From contig OW818658.1 in NCBI GenBank assembly GCA_942492815.1, forward strand, positions 1,550,001-1,614,000: DNA of 64,000 nucleotides, in the 5' to 3' direction. Both the position numbers and the translations under genes were made by a program. Positions within the stretch are counted from its first letter, which is position 1. Each line of letters starts with the position of its first letter. Below are positions 43,136 to 51,773 of this stretch, in pieces. Under the pieces are notes generated by a model. That model saw nothing but the letters and a program-made list of their open reading frames with translations, had not been told where the DNA came from and did no database searches. The DNA comes from JAEUWI01 sp942492815 (GTDB lineage: Bacteria > Hydrogenedentota > Hydrogenedentia > Hydrogenedentales > JAEUWI01).

Positions 43136-43351
43136 GGGGAATTCCTTTCGGGTACTGCGGGAACTGACGGCGATCCGATGTGAGGATTCAGCGTCTGCGG
43201 CAATTATCTGCTGTTTCACGATGGGTTTCAAGGCTTACGTGATACTAACCACGGAGACACGGAGGCACGGAGAAGAAAGAGAATTTAACGTGCATTCCGC
43301 GCGTCGCAGAGCCTATTTTGTTTGAGGAACCTCCGGCCACATCCCAAGAAT

Positions 43352-43445
43352 TTTCCCACAGATGGACACAGATGAACACAGATGGGAAGAGAGAATAATG
43401 AACTTTTCCTTTTATCTGTGTCCATCTGCGTTCATCTGTGGGAAA
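43352..43445. repeat. 32-bp imperfect inverted repeat ('cacagatg')
   Basis: tttcccacagatggacacag... (43352-43383) and ...cgttcatctgtgggaaa (43414-43445) pair with few mismatches around a 30-base centre. A ggagacacggaggcacggag tract lies just upstream. It fills the spacer 43136-43564, where I see no gene. A fragment of the same repeat is near 4973. Confidence 0.75.
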
Positions 43446-43564
43446 GTCTTTCTCTGCTCTACGTGTGAAGTTCGAGTACGTCGTGCGAGGCGCGTTTAAT
43501 TCTAAGGCGGGGATTGCGTAGACTGGGCCACTGGGATAGGTTCAACTTACGAATTGGAAATTGT

Positions 43565-46500
43565 ATGCGATTCGCGGCGTTTTTTGTTTTTGGATTGGTT
43601 TCGTTGTGCGCTACGGCGCAGGATGAGTTGCTCACCCACAGCACGGATTTTGCGCGGGTGGAGCCGGCCGTGTGGGTGGCGGAGGGGTGGCGGGTTTCGA
43701 ATCCCGATCCCGGGGCGTCGGCGGTGAAGACGGAGGACGGCGCGGGCATCGGGCTTGCCGTGGTGACGCCGAACAGCGCGATGGCGTGGACGGTGACCTT
43801 CGAGCCGATTTGGACGGAGCCTTTCAGCACGCTGGCGCTTTCGTATTTTGTGGACGGCGCTCCGGCGGAGGACGGCGGCGTGTTTATCGAACTTTTTGAT
43901 GGATCGACGGGGCCAATCACGCCGGGCGCGACCAACACGGAGAATCCGCTGGCGAGTGGCGGGCGGCTTTCGTGTGGGACATTGACGCCGGGGCTGCATG
44001 TGGAAGTGGTGGATCTGTCGGCGGTGGAAAAGCTCGATCGTGTGGCCGAGATCACGATCACCGTGCGAAGTGGCGCGGGGCCCGTGGCGGTGCGGCTGAA
44101 TCAGGTGGCTTTTCTGGCGAAGGCGGCGACTGGATTAAGTATGCCGGAGATTGCGTATGGCCTCAGTGTCAAGCAGCCATCTTTCCTGCCCGTTGTGTTG
44201 CCAGCAGAATCCATGTGCGGAGCGGAAGCGATGCGCGCAGTCTATGGCTTACCCGAGCCGAGTGTGACGTCGAAAATTGTGCGGGTTGACGGACTTCCGT
44301 TTGATATGGATTGGCGCGCGGCGGTCACACCGTTGGATACGGGAGGCACGCTGACGCTTGCGGCGGAGCGGATGGGGACTACGCTGGCGCTGCTTCTTGC
44401 CACGCGCTTGTGGGGAAGCAATGAGGGCTGGTATTCCGATGGCCCGTTGAATGTGCGCCAGCATGCGCCCGGCGCTCATGCCTTTCGCGTGGTGCTGAAG
44501 TATGGAGACGGCTCGGTGGCGGTGGCCCAGCCTCATGCGGCTGGGAAAAGTGAGGGGGGCCTGTATGCCGGGCTGGCGGCTTATCGCGTTGCGCTGGATA
44601 CGGAAAGAACGCTGAAGGAAGTCACGCTGGTGGAGGAGATGTCCTACGGCCAGGTGGCGCTCCTGGCGGCCTCGATTGTTGATGAGAACGAGGAAGCCAC
44701 GACGGCCGAGGTCGCAGCGACTATCGCCTTGCCCGCGTTGCAATCCGCTGCCGCAGCGCCGGAAGACCTCATGCTGGAGAGCGCGAATCTACGCATCGTA
44801 CTGGATCGGGCGGGCCTTGTTCGGTCTTTTCAGGTGGGGACGGAGCGGCGCGAATTGATCACGGTTCCCTTTGAACTGGTGACGGTGATGGAACCTGCTG
44901 GGGCGGGTTATCCTTTGCAGTTTGTTGAAGCGATCCCGCTGCCGGAGCAGCCTGGATTGAGGATTCGCTGGAACGTCGGCGATGGGAGCCGCCAACTGGA
45001 GCTTGCGCTGGAGGCGCGGGAGGATGGCGCGCTGGTGTGTACGCCCGCGCTCAGTAACCTTGGCGCGGAGGTGTGGACGCCCTGGGCGATCATGCCGCGC
45101 ATGACGACGGTACAGCTCAGCCGCGGGGGAGAGACGGAGTACATCCTCGGCGCGCGGAGTGCGCTGCAGGACAGCGCACCCATCGATACGGCGGAGATCT
45201 ATGGCGGGCAGTTTCCCCTGCAATTCATGGACAGCTACGACGGGAAGCAGGGCGGTGGCCTGGCCTATATGGTGCTGGACGACTCGCTGACGCGGAAGTG
45301 GTTTGAGTTCAAGAAGGGTGCGGACGGCCTGACGACGATGGCGGTTTCCTATCGGAATCTGAGCCTGGCGTCGGGCGAGCGCAGGGCGTTGCCGCCGACC
45401 GTGTTGTTGCCCCACGAGGGTGATTGGCGCGAGCCTTTTCAACAATACAAGGCCTGGGCGAGCCAGCGCTTTACCCGCACGCGGGCCAATGGGATGAAGG
45501 ACCTTTTCTTTTGTCGCCGCGACTATCCGCTGGGCGGCACAACCTATTTGTTTGACCCGGCGAAGAAGGCTTATTCCTTCGAGCGGCTGATTTCAGAGTC
45601 GCACTGGGCCTTTGGCGGCGTGGATATGGTGGACATTTCCGGTTGGGCCTATAACGAACAGATCGGGCGCGTAGGGACCTATTTGCAGAATGACCTGGGG
45701 GGATTGGAAGGCCTGGCGCAGGGCGTTACGGTGTCCCATGGTCGGGGAGCTCAGGTGGGGCTGTATTTTGAGGGTTACTTGCTCGACAGGCGTGCGGCCA
45801 ATGCGGAGAAAGGCCTGGCCGAGTGGCAACTCATTCGCGAGGGCATGGAGCCCGCGTGGTGGGGCGGAGACATGGAGTTTTTCTGTTGTCCCGGCGCGAA
45901 GGGCTGGCAGGATGCGCTGGCGGGGGACATTGCCGAAGTGGCGCGGGTGAGTCAGGCCGATGCGGTCTATGTGGACCAATTGGGCATCTGCGGTACGAAC
46001 AAGGAATGCTGGTCGGCAAGTCATGGGCACGCCGTGCCGTCGAATCCGATTGTGGAGGAGATTGCGCTGCTCAAGCGCGTGCGGGAGGAGCTGGACAAGG
46101 TGCGGCCCGAATGCGCCATCTACATCGAGCATATTCCCTGCGACGCGATGACGCCCTGGATCGATGGGGCCTTCAATATGGGGATGAAGCATACGCGCCA
46201 TGCGCTAGGTCCGACGAAACTGCCGTTGCATCGCTATCTCTTTCCGGAGTTGCCCATCTTCGAGATGGTGGCCCACGGCATTCGCCCGATCCCGGCGGAG
46301 GAGGACGATCTGAAGCTGGCCTTCTTCCACGGCATGGGCCTCTGGCTCAAGGGGAAGGGGGCGTCGTGGTACAGCCAGGGCTTCCGGCAGCTCGCACCGA
46401 AGTATCTCGATGTGTTGACGACGTACAAGGACTACTTCCGAGCGCCGGATGCGCTGCCTCATATGGACACGTTGATGGAGGGGGTCTATGCGAACAAGTT

Positions 46501-46702
46501 TTCGCTGGGCGGGAAGTCGGTGTTCACGATTTACAACGCGAATGCGACCACGGTGCGCGGGGCGCTTTTGAAGGTGGAGGGCGCGGTGAGGGGGACGTCG
46601 CTGCTGGATATTGCACCCTTTGGCGTTGAGTACGATGGGGCGGCGAGCACGGTGACGGGGAGCTTGCCGCCGCAGGGGGTGGGTGCGGTGCTGGTGGAAT
46701 GA
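43565..46702 (+). CDS. secreted DUF6259-like TIM-barrel glycosidase
   Basis: 1045 residues from ATG 43565 (MRFAAFFVFGLVSLCATAQ, a signal peptide). Residues about 30-200 form a beta-sandwich domain, about 410-600 a second beta-rich domain, and about 640-950 an alpha-galactosidase-like barrel with FGGVDMVDISGWAYN, VSHGRGAQVGLYFEGYLLDR, ADAVYVDQLGICG (likely nucleophile-region Asp) and CAIYIEHIPCDAMTPWIDGAF. The C-terminus is a short beta domain. Probably acts on external glycans with the GH99-like neighbour. The family name is a tentative match. Confidence 0.7.
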   Translation: MRFAAFFVFGLVSLCATAQDELLTHSTDFARVEPAVWVAEGWRVSNPDPGASAVKTEDGAGIGLAVVTPNSAMAWTVTFEPIWTEPFSTLALSYFVDGAPAEDGGVFIELFDGSTGPITPGATNTENPLASGGRLSCGTLTPGLHVEVVDLSAVEKLDRVAEITITVRSGAGPVAVRLNQVAFLAKAATGLSMPEIAYGLSVKQPSFLPVVLPAESMCGAEAMRAVYGLPEPSVTSKIVRVDGLPFDMDWRAAVTPLDTGGTLTLAAERMGTTLALLLATRLWGSNEGWYSDGPLNVRQHAPGAHAFRVVLKYGDGSVAVAQPHAAGKSEGGLYAGLAAYRVALDTERTLKEVTLVEEMSYGQVALLAASIVDENEEATTAEVAATIALPALQSAAAAPEDLMLESANLRIVLDRAGLVRSFQVGTERRELITVPFELVTVMEPAGAGYPLQFVEAIPLPEQPGLRIRWNVGDGSRQLELALEAREDGALVCTPALSNLGAEVWTPWAIMPRMTTVQLSRGGETEYILGARSALQDSAPIDTAEIYGGQFPLQFMDSYDGKQGGGLAYMVLDDSLTRKWFEFKKGADGLTTMAVSYRNLSLASGERRALPPTVLLPHEGDWREPFQQYKAWASQRFTRTRANGMKDLFFCRRDYPLGGTTYLFDPAKKAYSFERLISESHWAFGGVDMVDISGWAYNEQIGRVGTYLQNDLGGLEGLAQGVTVSHGRGAQVGLYFEGYLLDRRAANAEKGLAEWQLIREGMEPAWWGGDMEFFCCPGAKGWQDALAGDIAEVARVSQADAVYVDQLGICGTNKECWSASHGHAVPSNPIVEEIALLKRVREELDKVRPECAIYIEHIPCDAMTPWIDGAFNMGMKHTRHALGPTKLPLHRYLFPELPIFEMVAHGIRPIPAEEDDLKLAFFHGMGLWLKGKGASWYSQGFRQLAPKYLDVLTTYKDYFRAPDALPHMDTLMEGVYANKFSLGGKSVFTIYNANATTVRGALLKVEGAVRGTSLLDIAPFGVEYDGAASTVTGSLPPQGVGAVLVE

Positions 46703-46738
46703 TGAATTTGGAATAGTGAATTTTGAATGGGTGGGATT

Positions 46739-47356
46739 TTAGGACTGGTCTTGTTTTTTGGGAGCAACTTGGTTGGCCTGCGCTGCCGGATCGGGCCGCC
46801 ATCCGAACTCAAGAGTTGCCCTTCGGTTCAGGGCGCGATTGGCTGTCGAATCGTTTGGGACGGTGGGCTGGGACTCTCCACGGCTGTCGACGTAGATGTT
46901 TTCCTCTGGAATGCCGGCGGTCAGGATGAGCCGCTTTACGGACTGTGCGCGTCGCAATCCGAGCGCGAGATTGTAGTCATCGGAGCCAGTATTGTCGGTA
47001 TGTCCGGTACAAACTACGGTAGCTGTGGGATACTTTGACAGTTCGTACGTAAGTTTCTTAAGTTCGATTACGCTCTTGCTGTCCATTTCTGAGCTGTTCA
47101 CGGGAAAATGAATATCCTCCGCAACAAATACTTTAATGCTTAGTGCGAGATTCAGAATGGGTTGGGGGCTATCGATATTATTAATCGGGCGGCGATCCGA
47201 ATTCGTCTCGAATTGGAGGTTGGCAATCATTGGGAATGTTGCAAGGGGGCCGTCGTTATCTAAACTCTTCTCTCCTTCAGTTGCCACCATGGCGTGCGTG
47301 GAAAGCCAAGAGCCCGAGATTATGGCCAATGCAAAACCCGTACTGTGCCGCATCAT
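46739..47356 (-). CDS. OmpA-domain protein, paralog 1
   Basis: 205 residues from ATG 47356. N-terminal signal peptide (GFALAIISGSWLSTHAMVAT). The OmpA/MotB peptidoglycan-binding domain occupies residues about 90-190: TVVCTGHTDNTGSDDYN, LGLRRAQSVKRLI and NDSTANRALNRRATLEF. It lacks the tryptophan-rich motif of the other two paralogs. It is convergent with the DUF6259-like gene (36-bp gap). Confidence 0.88.
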   Translation of the reverse strand: MMRHSTGFALAIISGSWLSTHAMVATEGEKSLDNDGPLATFPMIANLQFETNSDRRPINNIDSPQPILNLALSIKVFVAEDIHFPVNSSEMDSKSVIELKKLTYELSKYPTATVVCTGHTDNTGSDDYNLALGLRRAQSVKRLILTAGIPEENIYVDSRGESQPTVPNDSTANRALNRRATLEFGWRPDPAAQANQVAPKKQDQS

Positions 47357-47609
47357 GCCTGTCCCTCCTCATAGTCGTAATTCGTGCCGATCCGCCTCGT
47401 GTAGAGCCACAGAGAGCCGTCGCGATGATAATGTGGAACCATAGCCTGAATTCTACAGGGTCACCTCCTGTGAGTAGTTTCGACGGTTTTCTGTATTGCT
47501 TTCTGCAGACTTTCCAGGGCGCGAAAAGCACCCGCGAGTTCTGCGCTGCTGGATTGGCAATACATCCAATCTCACAGTGGCTCGTAGAAGCGGGGTTTGA
47601 CGAAGTTCT

Positions 47610-48284
47610 TCAGTTTCTGAGTGTGACCTCAAATACCACCCGGCGGTTCAGCGCGCGGTTGACCGGCGTATCGTTGCGAACGGCGGGTTCGGTTTCGCCT
47701 TTGCTCTCGGCGCGGAGGCGCTCAGGTGAGATGCCGTTGGTCGCAATGTAGTCTACGACGGCCTGGGCGCGGCGGAGGCCGAGCTGGAGATTGTAGGATT
47801 CTGTGCCGACATCGTCGGTATGACCGACGCAGACGGCGGTATCTTTGGGAAACTTACTCATCTCCCCAATCAGCTTGTCCGCCTCGGCCTTGCCCTCTTT
47901 GCTGAGCGCCACGCTGTCGGATAGGAAAATAATGTTGTTGAAGCGGATATATGAGCCGCAGCCGATTGTCTGGCCGGGTACCCAATCGGGCGGCTCCGGA
48001 GGTGCGGGGGTGTTGCTGGATTCGCTGGATTCGCTGGCTTCCCAGTTTCCAAACACGCGTCCTCGATTTCCGACGTGATCAGCCTCTTTCGGCCTATCGT
48101 CGGAATACTCTGGCCACCACCAGTGTCCGCTGCGACCTTTGGAGTCGGGGTGGGGGCTTTGGAGTTCGGGCGAGTTGCCCCAGTCTGCCCACTTTTCTTC
48201 GTCCGCGCAGGCCGGGCCCGCTGCTACGGTGGTGGTCAGCGCGACGAGGGTGAGGAGGTGGTGGATTGCCCGTTTTGGTCCCAT
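47610..48284 (-). CDS. OmpA-domain protein, paralog 2, with GHWWWP motif
   Basis: 224 residues from ATG 48284. Signal peptide (HHLLTLVALTTTVAAGPACA). Residues 45-58 read HPDSKGRSGHWWWP, then NRGRVFGNW. The OmpA domain is C-terminal: CVGHTDDVGTESYNLQL, LRRAQAVVDYI and NDTPVNRALNRRVVFEV. The same N-terminal motif occurs in paralog 3. Predicted periplasmic or outer-membrane-associated, binding peptidoglycan. It lies 254 bp upstream of paralog 1 on the same strand; I see no feature in that gap. Confidence 0.88.
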   Translation of the reverse strand: MGPKRAIHHLLTLVALTTTVAAGPACADEEKWADWGNSPELQSPHPDSKGRSGHWWWPEYSDDRPKEADHVGNRGRVFGNWEASESSESSNTPAPPEPPDWVPGQTIGCGSYIRFNNIIFLSDSVALSKEGKAEADKLIGEMSKFPKDTAVCVGHTDDVGTESYNLQLGLRRAQAVVDYIATNGISPERLRAESKGETEPAVRNDTPVNRALNRRVVFEVTLRN

Positions 48285-48361
48285 TGATTGTTCCCTTGAT
48301 TACATCTGTATCCTTTGAATACCACAAGGGTGGTGGAAGTTTCATCTGGAACTTGTCTGCA

Positions 48362-48400
48362 CGTGCTTATGGGTCTTATGGGTCTTATGGGTCGTATGGA
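48362..48400. repeat. short 9-bp tandem array (tatgggtct)
   Basis: Four copies of tatgggtct/tatgggtcg, the same class as the arrays at 23951 and 53389. Confidence 0.8.
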
Positions 48401-48436
48401 TGATGCGTCGGTTGGGTCGCGAGACGTTATGGTTGA

Positions 48437-48580
48437 TGGCCGCCGGCGTTTCGGCGGGATTCCAGCATCCACAGGGACATGCCGCCGCGTTGGCGTGGGC
48501 CTTTCCTCTCTGGGTGGTGGGGATGTGCGCAATTTTTGGTGCCCGATCCGGGGGCTTTGCGGCGGTACGTCCCCTTAAAC
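48437..48580. repeat. 'gacatgc' dispersed repeat copy
   Basis: ccacagggacatgccgccgc, gttggcgtgggc, and about 80 bases later ttgcggcggtacgtcccc. This matches the order seen around 36586-36710. Confidence 0.65.
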
Positions 48581-48596
48581 CCGTTGTAACTTTGTA

Positions 48597-48623
48597 TTGA
48601 CAACGCGTGGATTTTGCTATAGT
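48597..48623 (+). promoter_or_regulatory. sigma70-type promoter of the padR operon
   Basis: TTGACA at 48597-48602 and TATAGT at 48618-48623 with a 15-bp spacer, in an AT-rich window directly before the PadR gene. The spacer is two bases short of the optimum. Confidence 0.55.
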
Positions 48624-48629
48624 GTAATG

Positions 48630-48653
48630 CAAGGTACCTTGTTAAGCACTTAA
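48630..48653. promoter_or_regulatory. candidate PadR operator (two palindromes)
   Basis: CAAGGTACCTTG (48630-48641) is a perfect 12-bp palindrome, followed at once by TTAAGCACTTAA (48642-48653), a second dyad. Both sit between the -10 box and the ribosome binding site (CGGAG, about ten bases before the ATG), where a bound repressor would block transcription. Autoregulation is typical of PadR proteins; the assignment is inference. Confidence 0.5.
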
Positions 48654-48669
48654 CCGGAGCGTTTGTGGC

Positions 48670-49041
48670 ATGGCGCGCGTGGAAATCGATAGTGGCGAGA
48701 TGGACCTGGGCAACTGGACGACTCAGTTGCGGAAGGGGCTGCTGGAGCTTTGCATCGTGAATCTGCTCGCGCAGGGCGAGCTGTATGGCTATGACCTGGT
48801 TAAGAAAGTGACGGCGATCCGGGGCGTGGTGGTGACGGAGGGGACGATCTATCCGCTGTTGTCGCGCCTGCGCAAGGCGGGGCTGCTGGAGACGCGGAGC
48901 GAGGAATCGCCGAATGGTCCGGCGCGGAAATACTACCGGTTGAGTCCTGCGGGCGAGCAGACGCGGCAATTGATGAATGCCTGCTGGCGGGATATTGAGA
49001 TTGGCGTGGACGGATTGATCAACGAGGGGAATGGACGATGA
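48670..49041 (+). CDS. PadR-family transcriptional regulator
   Basis: 123 residues from ATG 48670. The winged helix is clear: GLLELCIVNLLAQGELYGYDLVKKV, then VVTEGTIYPLLSRLRKAGLLET and GPARKYYRLSPAGEQTRQ, the PadR signature. Its stop overlaps the start of the next gene (ATGA), so it is translated in step with the HAAS/VIT membrane protein. Relatives paired with HAAS-domain proteins sense envelope or antibiotic stress. It probably represses its own operon. Confidence 0.92.
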   Translation: MARVEIDSGEMDLGNWTTQLRKGLLELCIVNLLAQGELYGYDLVKKVTAIRGVVVTEGTIYPLLSRLRKAGLLETRSEESPNGPARKYYRLSPAGEQTRQLMNACWRDIEIGVDGLINEGNGR

Positions 49042-51770
49042 AGCGCTGGACGCCCGAAGCGGAACAACGGCTGGATGATTATCTGGAAGAAATCGTCGCC
49101 CTGGCGCGGAGCAGCGGCGAGGCGGATGAGGACTTTGTGGAGGAACTCCGCCAGCACATCCGCAGCGATGCGGAGGAGAGCGCTGGCGGGGTGGTGACGC
49201 CGCAGAACCTGGAACGGGCGCTGGCGGCGGCGGGCAAGCCCCGGGACGTGCTGGGGTTGGAGTCGAGCGAGCCGGCGAATGGCCATGGACACGGCCCGGC
49301 CCGCGAGCAAGGTCTGGATGAGTCCGAAGGGCCCGCGCCCATCGTCGCAGTGCTCGGGAAGCCATTGCTGAAGGTACGGCTCATCTTCGGTGGAATCATC
49401 CTGCCCACACTGGCTCTGTGCATGGAGCTATTTCTACTTTCCGAGAGTGGCGGCGGCGGCGTGGGGGTGATGCCGACGCTGATGCATGTTCTGATGATCG
49501 CGCTGGTGCCGATATCGATCTGGTACTTGATAGTGCGCAGTGATCCCGCGGTTGACATGGCGACGGCACGGATTAGAAACCGCATCGCGATGATGCTGGG
49601 TTATCTCAGCGCGATCTCGTTGCTCTACACCATATTCCTGCTGCCCATTACACCTTTTGCGCTGATCGGCATTCTATATCTGGGCCTTGGTTTGATTGCG
49701 CTCGCCCCTGCGAGTGCGTTTCTGTGCAGCCTTCACCTGCTCGTCAAGTTCGGGCAGTATGGGCTCTTTGACAAGAACGGAGGACGCCGCGCCCGGCTAT
49801 GGTATGCGATGGGCATCGTGGTGGCGGTCGCACCGCTCGCGGGGCACTGGGGTCTTCAGTCTGCCCGCCATCACCACGCGATGCAGGTGGTGCATGGCGA
49901 CGCCGAGGCGCAGTCGCGGGCCTTGTGGACTCTGCGTTTGATCGGCACGCCCGATCCTTCGACGGCCTGGGGGCGGGACGAGAGTCTCTCCTGGATGTGG
50001 CGCGGTCTTTTCTCGGATAGAAATCGCTGGGATGGAGATTGGCTGAGCGTGGTGGATCTGGAGCGGGTGCACTTCCGGGCTACCGGCGAGATGTCCGATC
50101 CGAACGGGGTCGGTTCGCGCTGGTATACGACGAATGCATTTTCCCAGCGCTGGAGTTCACTTCGTGAACAGGGCGGGGACAAGGTCGGCGCGATGATACC
50201 CGGTTTGTCGCTTGCGAGCAGCAATCTGGATGTGGACATGGTCCGGGACGGTCTGGCGGAGTCGGGGTTGTCCTACACCGAGTGGGTGCTTGAGTTTTCA
50301 AATGACAACCCGGACGTCAATGAGGCCCGTTGCGTCATCGCGATGCCGCCGGGGAGCGTGGCGAGCCGCCTGACCCTCTGGATCAATGGGGTGGAGTGTG
50401 AGGCGGCCTTCGGCGGCACGAGTCAGGTGAAGGCCGCATATCGGGACGTGGCCGTTGTGCGGCGTCAGGATCCGGCGCTCTTGAGTAACCCCGCGAAGGG
50501 CGAAGTGTTTCTGCAGTGCTTCCCCGTGCCGGCCTTCGGGAAGATGAAGGTGAAGATCGGCGTGACTGCGCCGCTCCAGTCTCTTGACGGGAAAGCCTAC
50601 CTGATGCTTCCGCACATTGTGGACGAGAATTTTACTGTGGGTGCGCGATTTGCGCATCAGATTAGCGCGGAAAGTCACCAGGCTCTTTCGTCGCCGATTT
50701 CCGGATTGACCGCGATTCCTGGAAACGGTGGCACTTCCAGCATCGCCGGACGGGCGCTACACAAGGCCCTTTCGGGCGAGGATGCCGTACCCTGGCTGTT
50801 GGTCGATGGCGCCATTCCCATGGGGACCTTTCAGGGGCAGTTGGGACCTTACACAGCGACGATGGAAATCGCCCCCGCGCAGTCCGAGGCTACTCGCAGT
50901 GTCTGGCTGGTGGTGGATGGGTCGGCGGGTGTAGGTCGGGCAAAGATTGATTGGGCGGCGTTGGTGCGAGCTTTCCCGGAGGATGCCGCGCTGCACGCGA
51001 CCTTTGCCGGATTCGATTCGGAGCACTGGGATGAGTCCGGTGGGCGCGATGGTCTGATCACCTGGCTGGCGTCGCGGGATTTCGCGTACGGGCAGCGGGT
51101 GGTTCCGGCGATGGTCGAGGCGAGCCAACGGGCGCTGGCCACGGCGAATGGCGAACTGATGGTGATCCACGGTCCCCAGCCCTATGAAGATGAGGAGGAT
51201 GATGCACTGGCGTCTGCGATTAAGCGGGGGCGGCGCAATGGCGGGGCCTTGCCGGTTCGGATGGTCGGTGTTGCGCCGGGCCCGAATGCGGTTGCGCGCG
51301 CGCTGGTGAACTTTTCGGAGGTAGAAGCGACAGCGACTTTCGATTCCGTGCAGAGGACACTGGAGCAGATCGCGCGGGCGGGTGTGGCTACGGATCTTGT
51401 TCGCAAATACACGCTGCGCGACGATGGCGTGAGTGCGGCGGATGCCGCGCCTCATGGTACGGCGTCGCACGTGGTGCGCATGGCGGGGCTGGACCGGATC
51501 ATGGGGCTGTTGCGATCGGAGTCACCGTTGGAGACCGAGGAGGCCGTGTCGATTGCGAAGCGCTGTCGCCTGGTGACGCCGGTGAGTGGGGCGGTGGTGC
51601 TGGAGAACCAGGCGCAATACGCGCGCCACGGTCTCGACGACGGTGAGTCGCTCGACGCTGTACCGGCGGTGCCGGAGCCGGAAGAGTGGCTGCTAATCGG
51701 GGTGGCGGTCCTGGCCCTGGGGGTTGCGCTGCTTCGGAGGAAGAAGACCTGTGCGGGTGTGGTGCCCTGA
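49038..51770 (+). CDS. PEP-CTERM membrane protein with HAAS-, VIT- and VWA-like regions
   Basis: 910 residues. Residues 1-80 look like the HAAS partner domain of PadR operons (EAEQRLDDYLEEIVALARSS, AAAGKPRDVLGLE). About 110-280 hold five or six membrane helices. About 400-540 resemble a VIT domain (DVAVVRRQDPALLSN, LQCFPVPAFGKMKVKIG). About 610-770 resemble a VWA fold with a degenerate metal site (WLVVDGSAGVG). The last 32 residues are a PEP-CTERM signal: PEPEEWLLIGVAVLALGVAL followed by LRRKK. This makes it the presumed substrate of the exosortase that begins three bases after its stop. The architecture recalls XrtN-system VIT proteins; the HAAS fusion is unusual. Confidence 0.75.
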   Translation: MKRWTPEAEQRLDDYLEEIVALARSSGEADEDFVEELRQHIRSDAEESAGGVVTPQNLERALAAAGKPRDVLGLESSEPANGHGHGPAREQGLDESEGPAPIVAVLGKPLLKVRLIFGGIILPTLALCMELFLLSESGGGGVGVMPTLMHVLMIALVPISIWYLIVRSDPAVDMATARIRNRIAMMLGYLSAISLLYTIFLLPITPFALIGILYLGLGLIALAPASAFLCSLHLLVKFGQYGLFDKNGGRRARLWYAMGIVVAVAPLAGHWGLQSARHHHAMQVVHGDAEAQSRALWTLRLIGTPDPSTAWGRDESLSWMWRGLFSDRNRWDGDWLSVVDLERVHFRATGEMSDPNGVGSRWYTTNAFSQRWSSLREQGGDKVGAMIPGLSLASSNLDVDMVRDGLAESGLSYTEWVLEFSNDNPDVNEARCVIAMPPGSVASRLTLWINGVECEAAFGGTSQVKAAYRDVAVVRRQDPALLSNPAKGEVFLQCFPVPAFGKMKVKIGVTAPLQSLDGKAYLMLPHIVDENFTVGARFAHQISAESHQALSSPISGLTAIPGNGGTSSIAGRALHKALSGEDAVPWLLVDGAIPMGTFQGQLGPYTATMEIAPAQSEATRSVWLVVDGSAGVGRAKIDWAALVRAFPEDAALHATFAGFDSEHWDESGGRDGLITWLASRDFAYGQRVVPAMVEASQRALATANGELMVIHGPQPYEDEEDDALASAIKRGRRNGGALPVRMVGVAPGPNAVARALVNFSEVEATATFDSVQRTLEQIARAGVATDLVRKYTLRDDGVSAADAAPHGTASHVVRMAGLDRIMGLLRSESPLETEEAVSIAKRCRLVTPVSGAVVLENQAQYARHGLDDGESLDAVPAVPEPEEWLLIGVAVLALGVALLRRKKTCAGVVP

Positions 51771-51773
51771 GCC

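Noticed and set aside
41729..43183. 484-residue plus-strand frame opposite the GH99-like gene
   Set aside because: Antisense to a gene with signal peptide, binding site and glycosidase motifs.
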